Under the pieces are notes generated by a model. The model saw only the letters and a list, made by a program, of their open reading frames with translations. It did not search any database and was not told the origin of the DNA. From JAVJSU01 sp040219275 (GTDB lineage Bacteria > Chloroflexota > Anaerolineae > Aggregatilineales > Phototrophicaceae), in assembly GCA_040219275.1 (NCBI GenBank), contig JAVJSU010000027.1:1-64000 (forward strand): 64,000 nucleotides of DNA, read 5' to 3'. The translations under genes were made by a program, and so were the position numbers. Shown here in pieces: positions 16,094 through 25,464 of the stretch; the stretch's first letter is position 1, and every line of letters starts with the position of its first letter.

Positions 16094-18715
16094 ATGGCAC
16101 GAGTGACTCCGGTTCGCCAGCAATATTTAGACATCAAAGCCGCTTATGAAGATTGCATTCTGCTTTTTCGTATGGGCGATTTTTACGAGATGTTCGACGA
16201 AGATGCGGAAATCGCCGCCCGCGAACTTGATCTGACGCTGACGGGGCGCAGTTTTAATAAAGATGGTCCAAAGTCGCCGATGGCGGGTGTACCGCATCAC
16301 GCGATTGAAAATTACATCGCCCGCCTGATCGAAAAAGGCTATCATGTGGCGGTCTGCGACCAGATGAGCGAACCGAATGGGCGCGGTCCGGTGGATCGGG
16401 AAGTTGTGCGCGTCATCACACCAGGGACGATCATCGAGCCGGAATTGCTCTCCGAAGATAAGCCCAATTATCTGATGGCGATTGTGCCGGTGGGTGATCC
16501 TGCAACCGGTGAATGGCGACAGGCAGGCATCGCCTATGTCGATATTTCCACAGGTGAATTCGCCGCTACCCAGCTAGAAGCCGAAAACACCGGAATGCTG
16601 GTATTGGAAGAACTCGCCCGCCTGTCTCCGCGTGAGGTCATCATGCCGGAAACGTGGGTGGAGCGTGGTGTATCTCTACCTGAGGGCATTCACCTGTCGC
16701 CTGTTCCTGATTGGCGCTTTGAAACTCGGAGTTCAGAAACGGTACTTTGTAATCATTTTCACGTCAAAACGCTGGATGGATTCGGCTTGCGAGATCGTCC
16801 GTTTGCGATCAGCGCGGCGGGTGGTGCGCTCAGTTATCTTCGCGATACCCAGAAAAACACCCTTGCCCAATTAACCAGTTTACGTGCCTACTCTACCGCT
16901 GATTTTATGGTGCTGGATCAATTCACGCGGCGCAATCTCGAACTGACGGAGACGATCCGCAGTGGTAAAACACGCGGGAGTTTGCTGGGCATATTAGATC
17001 ACACCGTCACGGCGATGGGGGCGCGTTTGCTCCGTACATGGCTGAACCAACCGCTACTCCAACTCAACCGCTTGAATGCCCGTCTGGATGCGGTACAGGC
17101 GCTGGTGGATGATGAAGTTTTGCGGGTTGAAGTCACAGACTTGCTCAAATCTGTCTCAGACATTGAACGACTGACCAACCGTTTATTGATCGGTAAAGCC
17201 GGTCCGCGTGATCTGCTCGGATTGCGAACCAGCCTGAGCGTGATTCCACACATACAATCGCTCATCGGCAAAATCCCCGCGCTTGCCACGTTAGCCGAGC
17301 GCATGGATGCCTGCGAAGACGTGCATGATTTGATCGGCAAGGCACTGACGGATGAACCACCCGCGACGCTCAACAATATTGGCATCATCCGCCCCGGTTA
17401 TGCACAGGAACTCGACGACATTCTGGCATCGAGCAAAAATGCGCGTGAGTGGATCAAAAACCTCGAACCGCACGAACGTCGCCGGACAGGGATTGCCACG
17501 CTAAAGGTCGGCTACAACAAGGTATTCGGCTACTATATCGAAGTCACGCACGCGCAATCCTCAAACGTGCCGGACGATTACATCCGTAAGCAAACGCTCG
17601 TCAATGCAGAACGTTACATCACGCCGGAACTCAAGGAATATGAAACGCTCGTGCTGAATGCTGAAGAAGAAATTCTAGCGATTGAGCGCGAAATCTTTGA
17701 AGTGTTGTGCGGCACATTGGCAAAAGAAGCTACGCGTCTGCTAGATTCCGCCCGGATGATCGCTCATCTGGACGCATTCTTGTCGCTGGCAGAGGTCGCC
17801 GTGCGTGAAGGCTATATCCGCCCCGACCTCATCGAGGACGACATGCTGGTCGTGCGTGATGGTCGACATCCGGTGGTGGAGAAATTGCTGGAGGGTGGGG
17901 TGCGCTATGTGCCGAACGAGACGCATTTTGATAGCATGTCTCGTATTCACATCATCACTGGACCGAATATGTCCGGTAAATCGACATATATCCGACAGGT
18001 GGCGATTATCACCCTCATGGCGCAAATTGGCAGTTTCGTGCCTGCGGACGAGGCGACTATAGGTCTGGTGGATCGCATCTTCGCCCGCATCGGCGCACAG
18101 GATGAAATCCACGCAGGACAGAGCACGTTTATGGTGGAAATGGTGGAAACGGCGCGTTTGCTCTCCGGCAGTACACGGCGCAGTCTGGTCATTCTGGACG
18201 AAGTGGGGCGCGGGACATCCACGTACGATGGACTTGCCATCGCACGTTCGGTCATCGAATACATACACAACAATCCGCGCCTGAATTGTCGCACACTGTT
18301 CGCCACCCATTATCATGAACTGACCGCCCTGCCCGACATTCTGCCGCGCTCACGTAATTTCAACGTCGGCGTGACGGAGCGCGGCGACGAGATCGTCTTT
18401 TTGCACAAAGTATTACCCGGTGGTGCAGATCAAAGTTATGGGGTGCATGTGGCACAATTGGCGGGAATGCCCCGTCCGGTGGTGGAACGTGCGCGTGAAT
18501 TGCTGGCACAACTTGAACGCGACGGAAGCACATTTACGCTACCGATGCCCAACACCGCGCCGAAATCTAAGAAAAGCGATACACAGCAGATGAGCTTCTT
18601 CACCGAGCCGGAAAATCCCGCGCTGGACGCATTGCGTGGTATTGATGTGGACAACCTCAGCCCGATTGAAGCCCTGACCAAACTCTACGAACTCAAGAAA
18701 ATGGCAGGCGGGTAA
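16094..18715 (+). CDS. mutS: DNA mismatch repair protein MutS
   Basis: 873 residues, the usual length. The mismatch-reading Phe-x-Glu is in RMGDFYEMFDED near residue 30. The connector, lever and clamp domains follow. The ATPase has Walker A GPNMSGKST near residue 623, Walker B VILDEVGRGTSTYDG near 700 and the THYHELTAL motif of the MutS signature. The C-terminal end PIEALTKLYELKK is the short conserved dimer helix. It recognises mispairs and small loops and recruits MutL, which is not in this window. AGGA eight bases before the ATG is the ribosome binding site. It is not part of an obvious operon; the DUF4058 gene starts 39 bases downstream. Confidence 0.98.
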   Translation: MARVTPVRQQYLDIKAAYEDCILLFRMGDFYEMFDEDAEIAARELDLTLTGRSFNKDGPKSPMAGVPHHAIENYIARLIEKGYHVAVCDQMSEPNGRGPVDREVVRVITPGTIIEPELLSEDKPNYLMAIVPVGDPATGEWRQAGIAYVDISTGEFAATQLEAENTGMLVLEELARLSPREVIMPETWVERGVSLPEGIHLSPVPDWRFETRSSETVLCNHFHVKTLDGFGLRDRPFAISAAGGALSYLRDTQKNTLAQLTSLRAYSTADFMVLDQFTRRNLELTETIRSGKTRGSLLGILDHTVTAMGARLLRTWLNQPLLQLNRLNARLDAVQALVDDEVLRVEVTDLLKSVSDIERLTNRLLIGKAGPRDLLGLRTSLSVIPHIQSLIGKIPALATLAERMDACEDVHDLIGKALTDEPPATLNNIGIIRPGYAQELDDILASSKNAREWIKNLEPHERRRTGIATLKVGYNKVFGYYIEVTHAQSSNVPDDYIRKQTLVNAERYITPELKEYETLVLNAEEEILAIEREIFEVLCGTLAKEATRLLDSARMIAHLDAFLSLAEVAVREGYIRPDLIEDDMLVVRDGRHPVVEKLLEGGVRYVPNETHFDSMSRIHIITGPNMSGKSTYIRQVAIITLMAQIGSFVPADEATIGLVDRIFARIGAQDEIHAGQSTFMVEMVETARLLSGSTRRSLVILDEVGRGTSTYDGLAIARSVIEYIHNNPRLNCRTLFATHYHELTALPDILPRSRNFNVGVTERGDEIVFLHKVLPGGADQSYGVHVAQLAGMPRPVVERARELLAQLERDGSTFTLPMPNTAPKSKKSDTQQMSFFTEPENPALDALRGIDVDNLSPIEALTKLYELKKMAGG

Positions 18716-18754
18716 GTCCGTGCTAAGATAGTCATAGAGTGATTGGAGCACACA

Positions 18755-19600
18755 ATGTCTGAAAATCCCTATCCGGGCATTAATCCACATTTAAATAGTT
18801 ATTTACTGGCAGAAGGTGGTTGGAAAACTTTTCACAGTAAACATATTACGCATCTCACTGATTATCTAGAAACAATTTTGCCGGGTAATTACTACACCAT
18901 GCCGGAAGATTCGCTTCAAATCACGGCTTACTATCCTGATCTTGAGAAGCGTATTCTCACAGAGCCGGATATTAGCATTTACTACGTGGGCAAGCATAAA
19001 GACGATTTACCAACGCAGAGCACTGTCACGACTCCAACACTCACTATGCCTGTCATTGAAACGATTGTGAATGAGGATGAACCCTATACCGCTGTCATTA
19101 TTTATGGCGAAAATCGTAAACCTGTTACGCGAATTGAACTCCTGTCGCCCTCTAATAAACCCACTTACAAGCACTATAATCAGTACATCTCAAAGCGCGA
19201 CGACACGCTAAAAAGTGGTCTGCGATTGGTCGAAATTGATTTTCTGCATACCACACAGCCGATCATCCCTGAAATTCCGAGCTATCGTGATCGCCATGCG
19301 AGAGCCTATCCCTATATGCTTATCGTGAGTGATCCGCGCCCCACATTGGAAAAAGGCTTAACATCGGTTTATGGATTTGGCGTGTTGGATAATCTTCCGG
19401 TTCTTGAGATTCCGTTGAATGGTCAGGACACCGTTCGTGCCGATTTTGGAGAGGTCTATAACACCACTTTTTCAAGTTCCCGCGCCTTTTCACAGATATT
19501 CAGCGACACGGCGAACGATCCGGCGAATTTCGCCGCATATACAGACGATGACCAGCGCAAAATTCGTGCGAAGATGGGGGAAATCAAGAGTGGAGCGTAA
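18755..19600 (+). CDS. DUF4058 family protein
   Basis: 281 residues from ATG at 18755 with GGAG at 6 bases spacing. A TTG at 18743 is in frame, but it overlaps that binding site. It opens MSENPYPGINPHLNSYL, the standard start of DUF4058 proteins ('PFPGMDPYLE'). Further family features are FHSKHITHLTDYLETILP, EPDISIYYVG, VTRIELLSPSNKP and SGLRLVEIDFL. The 'RIELLSPSNK' and 'VEIDFL' pair resembles the E/Q-x-K core of PD-(D/E)XK nucleases, so the family may be nuclease-like. That is inference, and no function has been shown. It overlaps the following DUF4240 gene by 11 bases. Confidence 0.88.
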   Translation: MSENPYPGINPHLNSYLLAEGGWKTFHSKHITHLTDYLETILPGNYYTMPEDSLQITAYYPDLEKRILTEPDISIYYVGKHKDDLPTQSTVTTPTLTMPVIETIVNEDEPYTAVIIYGENRKPVTRIELLSPSNKPTYKHYNQYISKRDDTLKSGLRLVEIDFLHTTQPIIPEIPSYRDRHARAYPYMLIVSDPRPTLEKGLTSVYGFGVLDNLPVLEIPLNGQDTVRADFGEVYNTTFSSSRAFSQIFSDTANDPANFAAYTDDDQRKIRAKMGEIKSGA

Positions 19601-20279
19601 TCAATTCTGGTCAATCATTGATTCAGCCCGCAAAAGTGCGCTTGCGAATAACTTGCAGATTGATCGGGTTATCTCAGCGATGGAGCAAAACCTTCACCAT
19701 TCACTTATTGCGCTTCCACCTGATGAGATCATTGAATTCGATGCGATCTTAATCGACCTTCTAGAAGAGACATACGACAATTGGCTCAGGGGCGTTTATA
19801 TTGTAACCAGTTCATGGTCAAATCCGGCGAGATTTGATAACTTTCGAGCCTATATGATTATGATGGGAAAAGGATTTATGAAGGATATTCAAACTAGTCA
19901 TGAAATCCTGCTCCATGGTTTAGACCCATTTGGTGCAGACTTTATTGGCGAAATGCTAAGAACTACGGGCGAGAAAGCCTATTTTGAAAAGACAGAGACT
20001 ACCATGGAAAACAGCGCCAACGACTACAGTCGATCTGGCAAACCCATTGGAAAACCGCTAACATCCGAATACCTTAAACAGTTACGCGAAAAGTGGCATG
20101 AAATCCACAACGTTCAGCTTGATCGCTATAGTCAGCACCCTTTTCTTAACTTACCTCTTGAACCTGAGTTAGTCGCCCGATTGAAGGACGTGGCTTACCT
20201 GAGTGACATTAACCTAATATTGCATCAACTGTTAGACATCTATGAAATTGGATTAGGAGAACAAGAAACCCTTTTGTAA
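19590..20279 (+). CDS. DUF4240 family protein
   Basis: 229 residues from a GTG at 19590. The frame is open further upstream, but only out of phase inside the DUF4058 gene, where the peptide looks non-coding. From the GTG it reads VERNQFWSIIDSARKSA, the typical DUF4240 start ('FWxIID'), and a GGGGGA/AAGAG stretch before it serves as binding site. Other family features are FDAILIDLLEETYDNWLRGV, FDNFRAYMIMMGKGFM and LLHGLDPFG. From about residue 130 the C-terminal part is polar and less typical, so it may be an added region. DUF4240 proteins are of unknown function. The 11-base overlap with DUF4058 implies coupled translation. Confidence 0.85.
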   Translation: MERNQFWSIIDSARKSALANNLQIDRVISAMEQNLHHSLIALPPDEIIEFDAILIDLLEETYDNWLRGVYIVTSSWSNPARFDNFRAYMIMMGKGFMKDIQTSHEILLHGLDPFGADFIGEMLRTTGEKAYFEKTETTMENSANDYSRSGKPIGKPLTSEYLKQLREKWHEIHNVQLDRYSQHPFLNLPLEPELVARLKDVAYLSDINLILHQLLDIYEIGLGEQETLL

Positions 20280-20353
20280 TTTCCCTAATGCCTGAGAAAC
20301 GCGGTACAATACCAACCATTCGCTAACCTTCACCCTTTTAGGAGCCGTCCTGA

Positions 20354-22057
20354 ATGACCGAGTCCCGTGACTTGACCCGTGAACGCGCCTTAGAAACACT
20401 CGATCACATCCGCACCGCCCTCACCAACGATGACCTACAAAACGCCCTGCAACACATCAGCGCCTTGCAAACCACACTCGCAAGTTGGACGCGCCGTGAT
20501 GTGCGCGATTGGTTGGATACTGCTCTGCGTGGTGATCTGCTGACGTTCGACGCAAAATCCGCCAAAGATCGCCTTGCACAGTGGCAAACCGCCGCGCCGG
20601 AAGACGAACGCGATCATACGTTTTATACTGAACGCATCGCGGAACGCACACGCGAAAAACAAATCGAGCTACAGGTGTGCGGTGCAATCGCCCATTGTGA
20701 AGCGTTGTGGGCAGAAGCGGCACGCTTGGAAACCAGCGAAAAACCGCCCAAGCCGGAATTCATCATGAAAAATCAGGTTGATCGTGCGGTGAATATCGCC
20801 AGATCAAGCTCTGCGGAAACACCGGACAATGCGGAGTTGAGTTCGCTCTTGCAACAGGCAGAAACGATGCAGGCGAATAAACGCATCGTCAATCGTGCTT
20901 ACAAAGTTGCCCTTGAAGAAGACGGTTATGCAGAGGTGCTAGACGAATTGGCGACCCTTCCAGCGCACATTCTCGTCCCGCATTATGCAGTCGTCACCGA
21001 ACCGGACGCGCCGGAATACACCCGTTTTGATCGTATGATAACGCTGACTGCCGCACGCGAAGAATTAGTGCGATTTGCGCGGATCTGGGCGCAGGATGTT
21101 GCCGAAACGCGGATTGCGCGTGCCGATGAAGCCCTGCACAATTATCAGCCACAGGTGGCGATTGACGCGCTAGATGTGTGGCATACGCTGGAGCGGTTTA
21201 TTGATGTGCCACTGGTTGAGGCATTCAAACAACTTGACCAACGTGCCCATGATGACTTACAACGCCTTGAACAAGCGGAACGACGCGCACGGCAAGCCCA
21301 GCGCCTCGCCGAAGAAAACCCGATTGGCGCGTGGGATATTTACGCCGAAGCCTATCACATCTACCCCGGCGCACCCGGTCTGCACGCCACCCGTAACAGC
21401 ATCATCAAGACGATGACGGCACAGTTAGAACGGCTGGTTTTGGATGCCGAGACCGCTTATGACGGGCGTAATTTTGATCGCTTTGAGCAATTGTATCGGA
21501 GCGCAATCCACAACTATACGGAAAAAGACCCCGCCTTTGATGCGTCATTGGCACGCTTAGATGCCATGAACGGCGAAGTACAAAAGCACCGCGAAAATGT
21601 GCAAAACGCCCGTCGCCTTAGTGAAAATATTCGCCAGCAATTGGACACAAATCTGGAACGTGCCGGAGAATTACTGACCCAATTGGAGCATTTCCCACAG
21701 GAAGTGCTGGCAGAAGTCACGGATTATCCCGCGCTAAAAGATGCGGTAAAGGCGCAACTCAACACACAAGTTGTTTTTAACCAGCTGGTTCGACTGATCG
21801 AATCGAGCGATTCCAATGAGATTGCACGGGGAATTGGCATCGCGGAGCAACAATCTGATGAACGCTTTGAGCCGTTAGCACTCGATTTGAAATTGCATCT
21901 GGATTATCTCAACGCCCGCCAACAATACGCCAGCGGACACATTGTAGAAACGCTTGCCCTGCTCAAGGCGGTTGCTGATTCAGACGGTCATCCCGATCAA
22001 GACGAAGCCATCGTACTCATCAGTGAAATTCAAGGCGACGCAGACGCGGAAACGTAG
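20354..22057 (+). CDS. Helical repeat (TPR-like) protein of unknown function
   Basis: 567 residues, almost entirely helical, without membrane segments or signal peptide. It is rich in Ala, Glu, Gln and Arg, with paired helices such as ALTNDDLQNALQHISALQ and ARQAQRLAEENPIGAWDIYA that suggest tetratricopeptide-like or coiled-coil scaffolding. The end reads IVETLALLKAVADSDG. AGGAG nine bases before the ATG gives a good start. It converges with comB, ending one base from its stop. I recognise no family; a structural or adaptor role in the cytoplasm is the most one can say. Confidence 0.65.
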   Translation: MTESRDLTRERALETLDHIRTALTNDDLQNALQHISALQTTLASWTRRDVRDWLDTALRGDLLTFDAKSAKDRLAQWQTAAPEDERDHTFYTERIAERTREKQIELQVCGAIAHCEALWAEAARLETSEKPPKPEFIMKNQVDRAVNIARSSSAETPDNAELSSLLQQAETMQANKRIVNRAYKVALEEDGYAEVLDELATLPAHILVPHYAVVTEPDAPEYTRFDRMITLTAAREELVRFARIWAQDVAETRIARADEALHNYQPQVAIDALDVWHTLERFIDVPLVEAFKQLDQRAHDDLQRLEQAERRARQAQRLAEENPIGAWDIYAEAYHIYPGAPGLHATRNSIIKTMTAQLERLVLDAETAYDGRNFDRFEQLYRSAIHNYTEKDPAFDASLARLDAMNGEVQKHRENVQNARRLSENIRQQLDTNLERAGELLTQLEHFPQEVLAEVTDYPALKDAVKAQLNTQVVFNQLVRLIESSDSNEIARGIGIAEQQSDERFEPLALDLKLHLDYLNARQQYASGHIVETLALLKAVADSDGHPDQDEAIVLISEIQGDADAET

Positions 22058-22058
22058 T

Positions 22059-22766
22059 TTATACCGTATAAGCACCATCAACCAGAAGCGGCGCACAGCT
22101 ATCAGCGTTTAAATCGAGGATAAGCGCGAGGTCTGCATCACCGCCGCGCTCTAGCAATTCTCTGGCGGAGCTACTTTCTAAAAGGAACTCCGCCAGATTA
22201 TTTTGTGCAAACAGAAATGCCTGTTCAGCGAGTTGCGCTTCGGGCGATTTTTTGCCGTGCATATGGTGGATAATCGCCCCTGCACCGATCCAATCTTCGA
22301 TAGCTGGGCGCAATGTTCCGGTGCCTTTCCAACGTTCTCCAGCCGGAATCACGGTCACCGGACCACTCAATGATCCGGCACGTTCAGCGACAGCGGCGGC
22401 ATTCCGCAAACAGCCCGTTAATGTTGTGCTGTCACCTGTGAGTGTGGTCAACGTTGAGCCATTCGGGGAGGGTAGGACGAGTCTTGTGTCGGCTTCAAGT
22501 GTCATCAACGCCGACGGACTGAGGAGCAAGCCATTTTCCCGTGTGGCAAGAATCGCGTTTTGGGATGTTGCAAAAGCGTGGGCGACTTGATCCAACGAGG
22601 CGAAGGGGTAAACAACCGCACCACGCCCCGTTGCAATGCTCACACAGCTTGAAAACGACATGACATCAACGATTACGAAAACATCAGTCACCGGGGCGAG
22701 ATGGTCTATGCCTTCTGCGCCCCATTCACAGCGAATCTCGTAAGCGTGCTGGTCAAACCATGTCAT
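22059..22766 (-). CDS. comB: 2-phosphosulfolactate phosphatase family protein
   Basis: 235 residues of the ComB family, which removes phosphate from 2-phospho-3-sulfolactate in coenzyme M synthesis. The family core is visible: VTDVFVIVDVMSFSSCVSIA (the 'VVIDVLRASTT'-like start), LVLPSPNGSTL, LTGCLRNAAAVAE and PVTVIPAGERW, then RPAIEDWIGAGAIIHHM. The acids that hold magnesium are present. Many bacteria without coenzyme M carry ComB, possibly for another phosphatase reaction. No ComA or ComC is in the window, so the sulfolactate role is uncertain. It follows the YqhQ-like gene by three bases and is translated from the same transcript. Confidence 0.85.
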   Translation of the reverse strand: MTWFDQHAYEIRCEWGAEGIDHLAPVTDVFVIVDVMSFSSCVSIATGRGAVVYPFASLDQVAHAFATSQNAILATRENGLLLSPSALMTLEADTRLVLPSPNGSTLTTLTGDSTTLTGCLRNAAAVAERAGSLSGPVTVIPAGERWKGTGTLRPAIEDWIGAGAIIHHMHGKKSPEAQLAEQAFLFAQNNLAEFLLESSSARELLERGGDADLALILDLNADSCAPLLVDGAYTV

Positions 22767-22769
22767 CGT

Positions 22770-23804
22770 TTAATCAGCGGCGGCTGGTTTTGAGAAGGTT
22801 GTTTGTTGCGGTTTTAGTTCTGTCGGAACTGCCGCTTCTTCCTCGGAAATCAGACTTTCTGAAAGCAGAACGCGCTTAAATGCGGCAATCGCCACTTCAA
22901 TCATATCAAGATCGGGTTGGCGGGTAGTCAGATGTTGCAGGGCGAGATTCGGGCGTACCATCGTCCGTACCCATGGCTTTTCGATGTTGCGGGCAGTCCA
23001 GCGCAGGAGTTCATAAGCGATACCTGCGATGACCGGAATGAACAACACACGGGACAGAATCAGCAGTAAGAATGGCGGTCTGCCGAGCAAAGAGAACACC
23101 AGCACACTGACGAAAACGACGGTCAGCAAAAATGCCGTCCCACAGCGCGGATGCTCAATCGGGTATTTTGCTACGATTTCCGGTGTGAGTTCTGCACCGG
23201 CTTCATAAGCGTTGATCGTCTTGTGTTCTGCGCCATGATAGCCAAACAGCCGCTTCACATCTTCCATCCGCCCGATCAGCCAGATATAGGCGATGAGGAT
23301 AGCCAGCTGAATCACACCTTCGATCAGGTTGATGATGGTGGAATTTACCCCGATGTTGGCAGAACCGCCGTCGCCAGTGGTCAAGCCTAACCATGTGCCG
23401 ATACCTGTCGCGGCGGAGGTTGGTAGTAAGAAAAACAAGCCCACGCCAAGAACCAGCGAAAATGCCACCGTCGCAAAGCCGATAGGACCGTTAAAGTTTA
23501 CGTCTTCTTCTTCACCGAGCGCAATATCTGCCGCCCACATGAGCGCCCGTGTGCCTAAGCCGAGCGCGTCCCACAAGCCGACAATCCCGCGTACAAACGG
23601 CGTTTTGCTGATCCATCCACGATAGAGTGTTTGATTAAGCGGTTGCTCATGAATGACGATGCGACCTTCTGGATCACGGGCGGCAACAGCGAACGAGTGT
23701 GCGCCACGCATCATGACCCCTTCAATTACTGCCTGCCCGCCATATGAAAATTGCATTTCGTTAACGGGTTTTTCTAGTGAAGCATGTACATTATCCGTAC
23801 TCAT
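22770..23804 (-). CDS. DUF1385 (YqhQ-like) membrane protein
   Basis: 344 residues. It starts with the family signature FSYGGQAVIEGVMMRGAHSF at about residue 18. It then has an aromatic/basic stretch (SKTPFVRGIVGLWDALGLG), about four to five membrane segments (VAFSLVLGVGLFFLLP; LIEGVIQLAILIAYIWL; LLTVVFVSVLVFSLLG) and the conserved FGYHGAEHKTINAYEAG and HPRCGTAFLL motifs with possible metal-binding His/Cys. DUF1385 proteins are widespread in Firmicutes and Chloroflexi; their function is not established, and B. subtilis YqhQ is a membrane-associated example. It leads a two-gene operon with comB. Confidence 0.9.
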   Translation of the reverse strand: MSTDNVHASLEKPVNEMQFSYGGQAVIEGVMMRGAHSFAVAARDPEGRIVIHEQPLNQTLYRGWISKTPFVRGIVGLWDALGLGTRALMWAADIALGEEEDVNFNGPIGFATVAFSLVLGVGLFFLLPTSAATGIGTWLGLTTGDGGSANIGVNSTIINLIEGVIQLAILIAYIWLIGRMEDVKRLFGYHGAEHKTINAYEAGAELTPEIVAKYPIEHPRCGTAFLLTVVFVSVLVFSLLGRPPFLLLILSRVLFIPVIAGIAYELLRWTARNIEKPWVRTMVRPNLALQHLTTRQPDLDMIEVAIAAFKRVLLSESLISEEEAAVPTELKPQQTTFSKPAAAD

Positions 23805-23873
23805 TGATTTAAGCCTATCTCAAAATTTCATCATGTCATCATTATTCAACGAAATGTCAGGGATTTCCAGCAG

Positions 23874-25307
23874 TTAATTAAATTCGAGTGCATCTTCCTG
23901 CCCACTTTGGGTTATTGTCACATCGCCGTCGGGTTGCACGAGCATCAAAACATTCCCACCGACGGGACAACCTTCATTTTCTTCACAAACCGCGCCCGCC
24001 AATGAAAGTGTGTACAAGCCATTATCGGGGCGTATGATCTGCGTGTTGCCGTACTGGTCGATGAGATAGGCTTTAACGCCTGTCGCGCTGATCGTCAGTG
24101 TTTGTGGATCTTCGGTGCGCGTCCATGCGATTAACGTTTCCTGATCGTTCAACTGCGCCAAGCGCACCACATTGACCGTTTCCGTCTGTGCCAATCGTGC
24201 GGATGTGATCGCCGTGAAGTGCTCAATCACCGTTTGCCACGCATAAAATGCAGGGCGCGGGGTGGCATCTGCGGGATAAAGTAACCCGAACGATTCGCCC
24301 CCTTCCGGCAATTGTTGATCGTAAAGTTTATACACGGCGATACGTTCCGCGCCAGCCGCCAAGCCCAACGCGGCGGATTGCACCACAAATGCGGCTTGTT
24401 GTTCCACCGTGATTTGAAATTGTGGACGGGTGACGAGCCAATCGGGATCAAGATTTGGGCTGGCGTTCGTCTCAGTAATCCAGATGGCTTTATCCGCGAA
24501 ACCGTGTTGATCGAGCAGATCACGGTACACGCGCACGATGTCATAAACCGTATCCGTGCGGAAGTAAATATGTAAGCTCAATGAGTCGAAATAATAATTG
24601 TGCTCTGCGCCTTCGGGGTCTTGAGAAATGCGCTCCAGCAGACGATCCGTATACAAACGTTCGCCGGAATTAATATCATGCCAGTAGGTCGTCCCTGCGA
24701 GATGGATCGCCGCGTCCGAGTTGCCCTGTTTGGCGGCAAGATACGCCACTTTGACCATCTGGAAATAATCTTCAAGATCGCCTTCAAATTCAAAGCCATA
24801 GGTTTCACGGTCTATATCGGGTTCATTCCAGATAATAAACCGATGCACGCCTCTGCTGGCATAATATTCCGCAGTACGGCGCATAAAACTCGCCCACACA
24901 TTATCAGGATCATCAATCGGCAGATACAAGCCACGCGGCAACCCTGCGCCGGGTAAGCCATCGGTTGCCCAAGCCGGCGTATTTTTGACCACCGCCACCA
25001 CTTCACGGTTGCAATCATTGGCAGACCACAACCATTCATCAGGGATATTGAGAAACGGCACCCAATCCTCCGTGCTTTGCGGTTGATGAGCGCTCCAATC
25101 AAAGATCAGGCGTTCCCATCCCGGATTGAGGTCGCAGGTTAGCTCAGGAAACCACATCCCCTCGATGATGCCAAATGGATTGCTGATGGGTGGCGTTTGG
25201 TCAGGCGATTCGTCGTCCTGCGCGGTGACGAAAAAAGAGGATAACAACAGAAAACAGCATAGAGTCAGGTAGACATTGTGCCTTTTTTGCAGGCGACGAA
25301 ATTGCAA
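23874..25307 (-). CDS. Secreted clan GH-A glycoside hydrolase
   Basis: The coding part is taken from a TTG at 25307, giving 478 residues with a clear signal peptide (FRRLQKRHNVYLTLCC, then FLLLSSFFVTAQD). The frame stays open to 25517, but that stretch runs through a palindromic repeat and into recJ and is unlikely to be translated. No good binding site is seen, so the start is uncertain. The barrel carries HRFIIWNEPDIDRE with the acid/base Glu and AIWITETNASPNLD with the nucleophile Glu, plus SLHIYFRTDTVYDIV. These place it in clan GH-A, nearest to GH39-type enzymes. A beta-rich C-terminal part (residues 380-478) is probably an accessory sandwich domain. The substrate is unknown. Confidence 0.75.
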   Translation of the reverse strand: MQFRRLQKRHNVYLTLCCFLLLSSFFVTAQDDESPDQTPPISNPFGIIEGMWFPELTCDLNPGWERLIFDWSAHQPQSTEDWVPFLNIPDEWLWSANDCNREVVAVVKNTPAWATDGLPGAGLPRGLYLPIDDPDNVWASFMRRTAEYYASRGVHRFIIWNEPDIDRETYGFEFEGDLEDYFQMVKVAYLAAKQGNSDAAIHLAGTTYWHDINSGERLYTDRLLERISQDPEGAEHNYYFDSLSLHIYFRTDTVYDIVRVYRDLLDQHGFADKAIWITETNASPNLDPDWLVTRPQFQITVEQQAAFVVQSAALGLAAGAERIAVYKLYDQQLPEGGESFGLLYPADATPRPAFYAWQTVIEHFTAITSARLAQTETVNVVRLAQLNDQETLIAWTRTEDPQTLTISATGVKAYLIDQYGNTQIIRPDNGLYTLSLAGAVCEENEGCPVGGNVLMLVQPDGDVTITQSGQEDALEFN

Positions 25308-25315
25308 CCGAAAAA

Positions 25316-25405
25316 TATCATGAGGGCGAGGTATAAAGGTAAAGATATTATGAGGGCGACCTGACAGGTCGCCCCTACAAAAATCGCCCTTACGAAAACC
25401 GCCCC
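25316..25405. repeat. REP-like palindromic element
   Basis: GGGCGACCTG and CAGGTCGCCC form a perfect 10-base inverted repeat with a single central base at 25354-25374. To the left, ATATCATGAGGGCGA (from 25316) is repeated as ATATTATGAGGGCGA (from 25345). To the right there are degenerate AAATCGCCCTTAC and AAAACCGCCCC units. The '(G)AGGGCGACCT-AGGTCGCCCCTAC' core is of a type scattered in many Chloroflexi and other genomes as an intergenic repeat. It sits between the recJ stop and the glycosidase start, where its transcript would fold into a strong hairpin. Confidence 0.75.
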
Positions 25406-25464
25406 AAGATAACATCCAAACTAGTGAAAAGAGTTGTCTGAAATTCGGTTTGTTCAAACCACAC

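Noticed and set aside
17741..18316. Long open frame (191 codons) on the minus strand inside mutS
   Set aside because: It is antisense to the conserved ATPase region of mutS and its peptide has no coherent domain; codon bias of mutS explains it.
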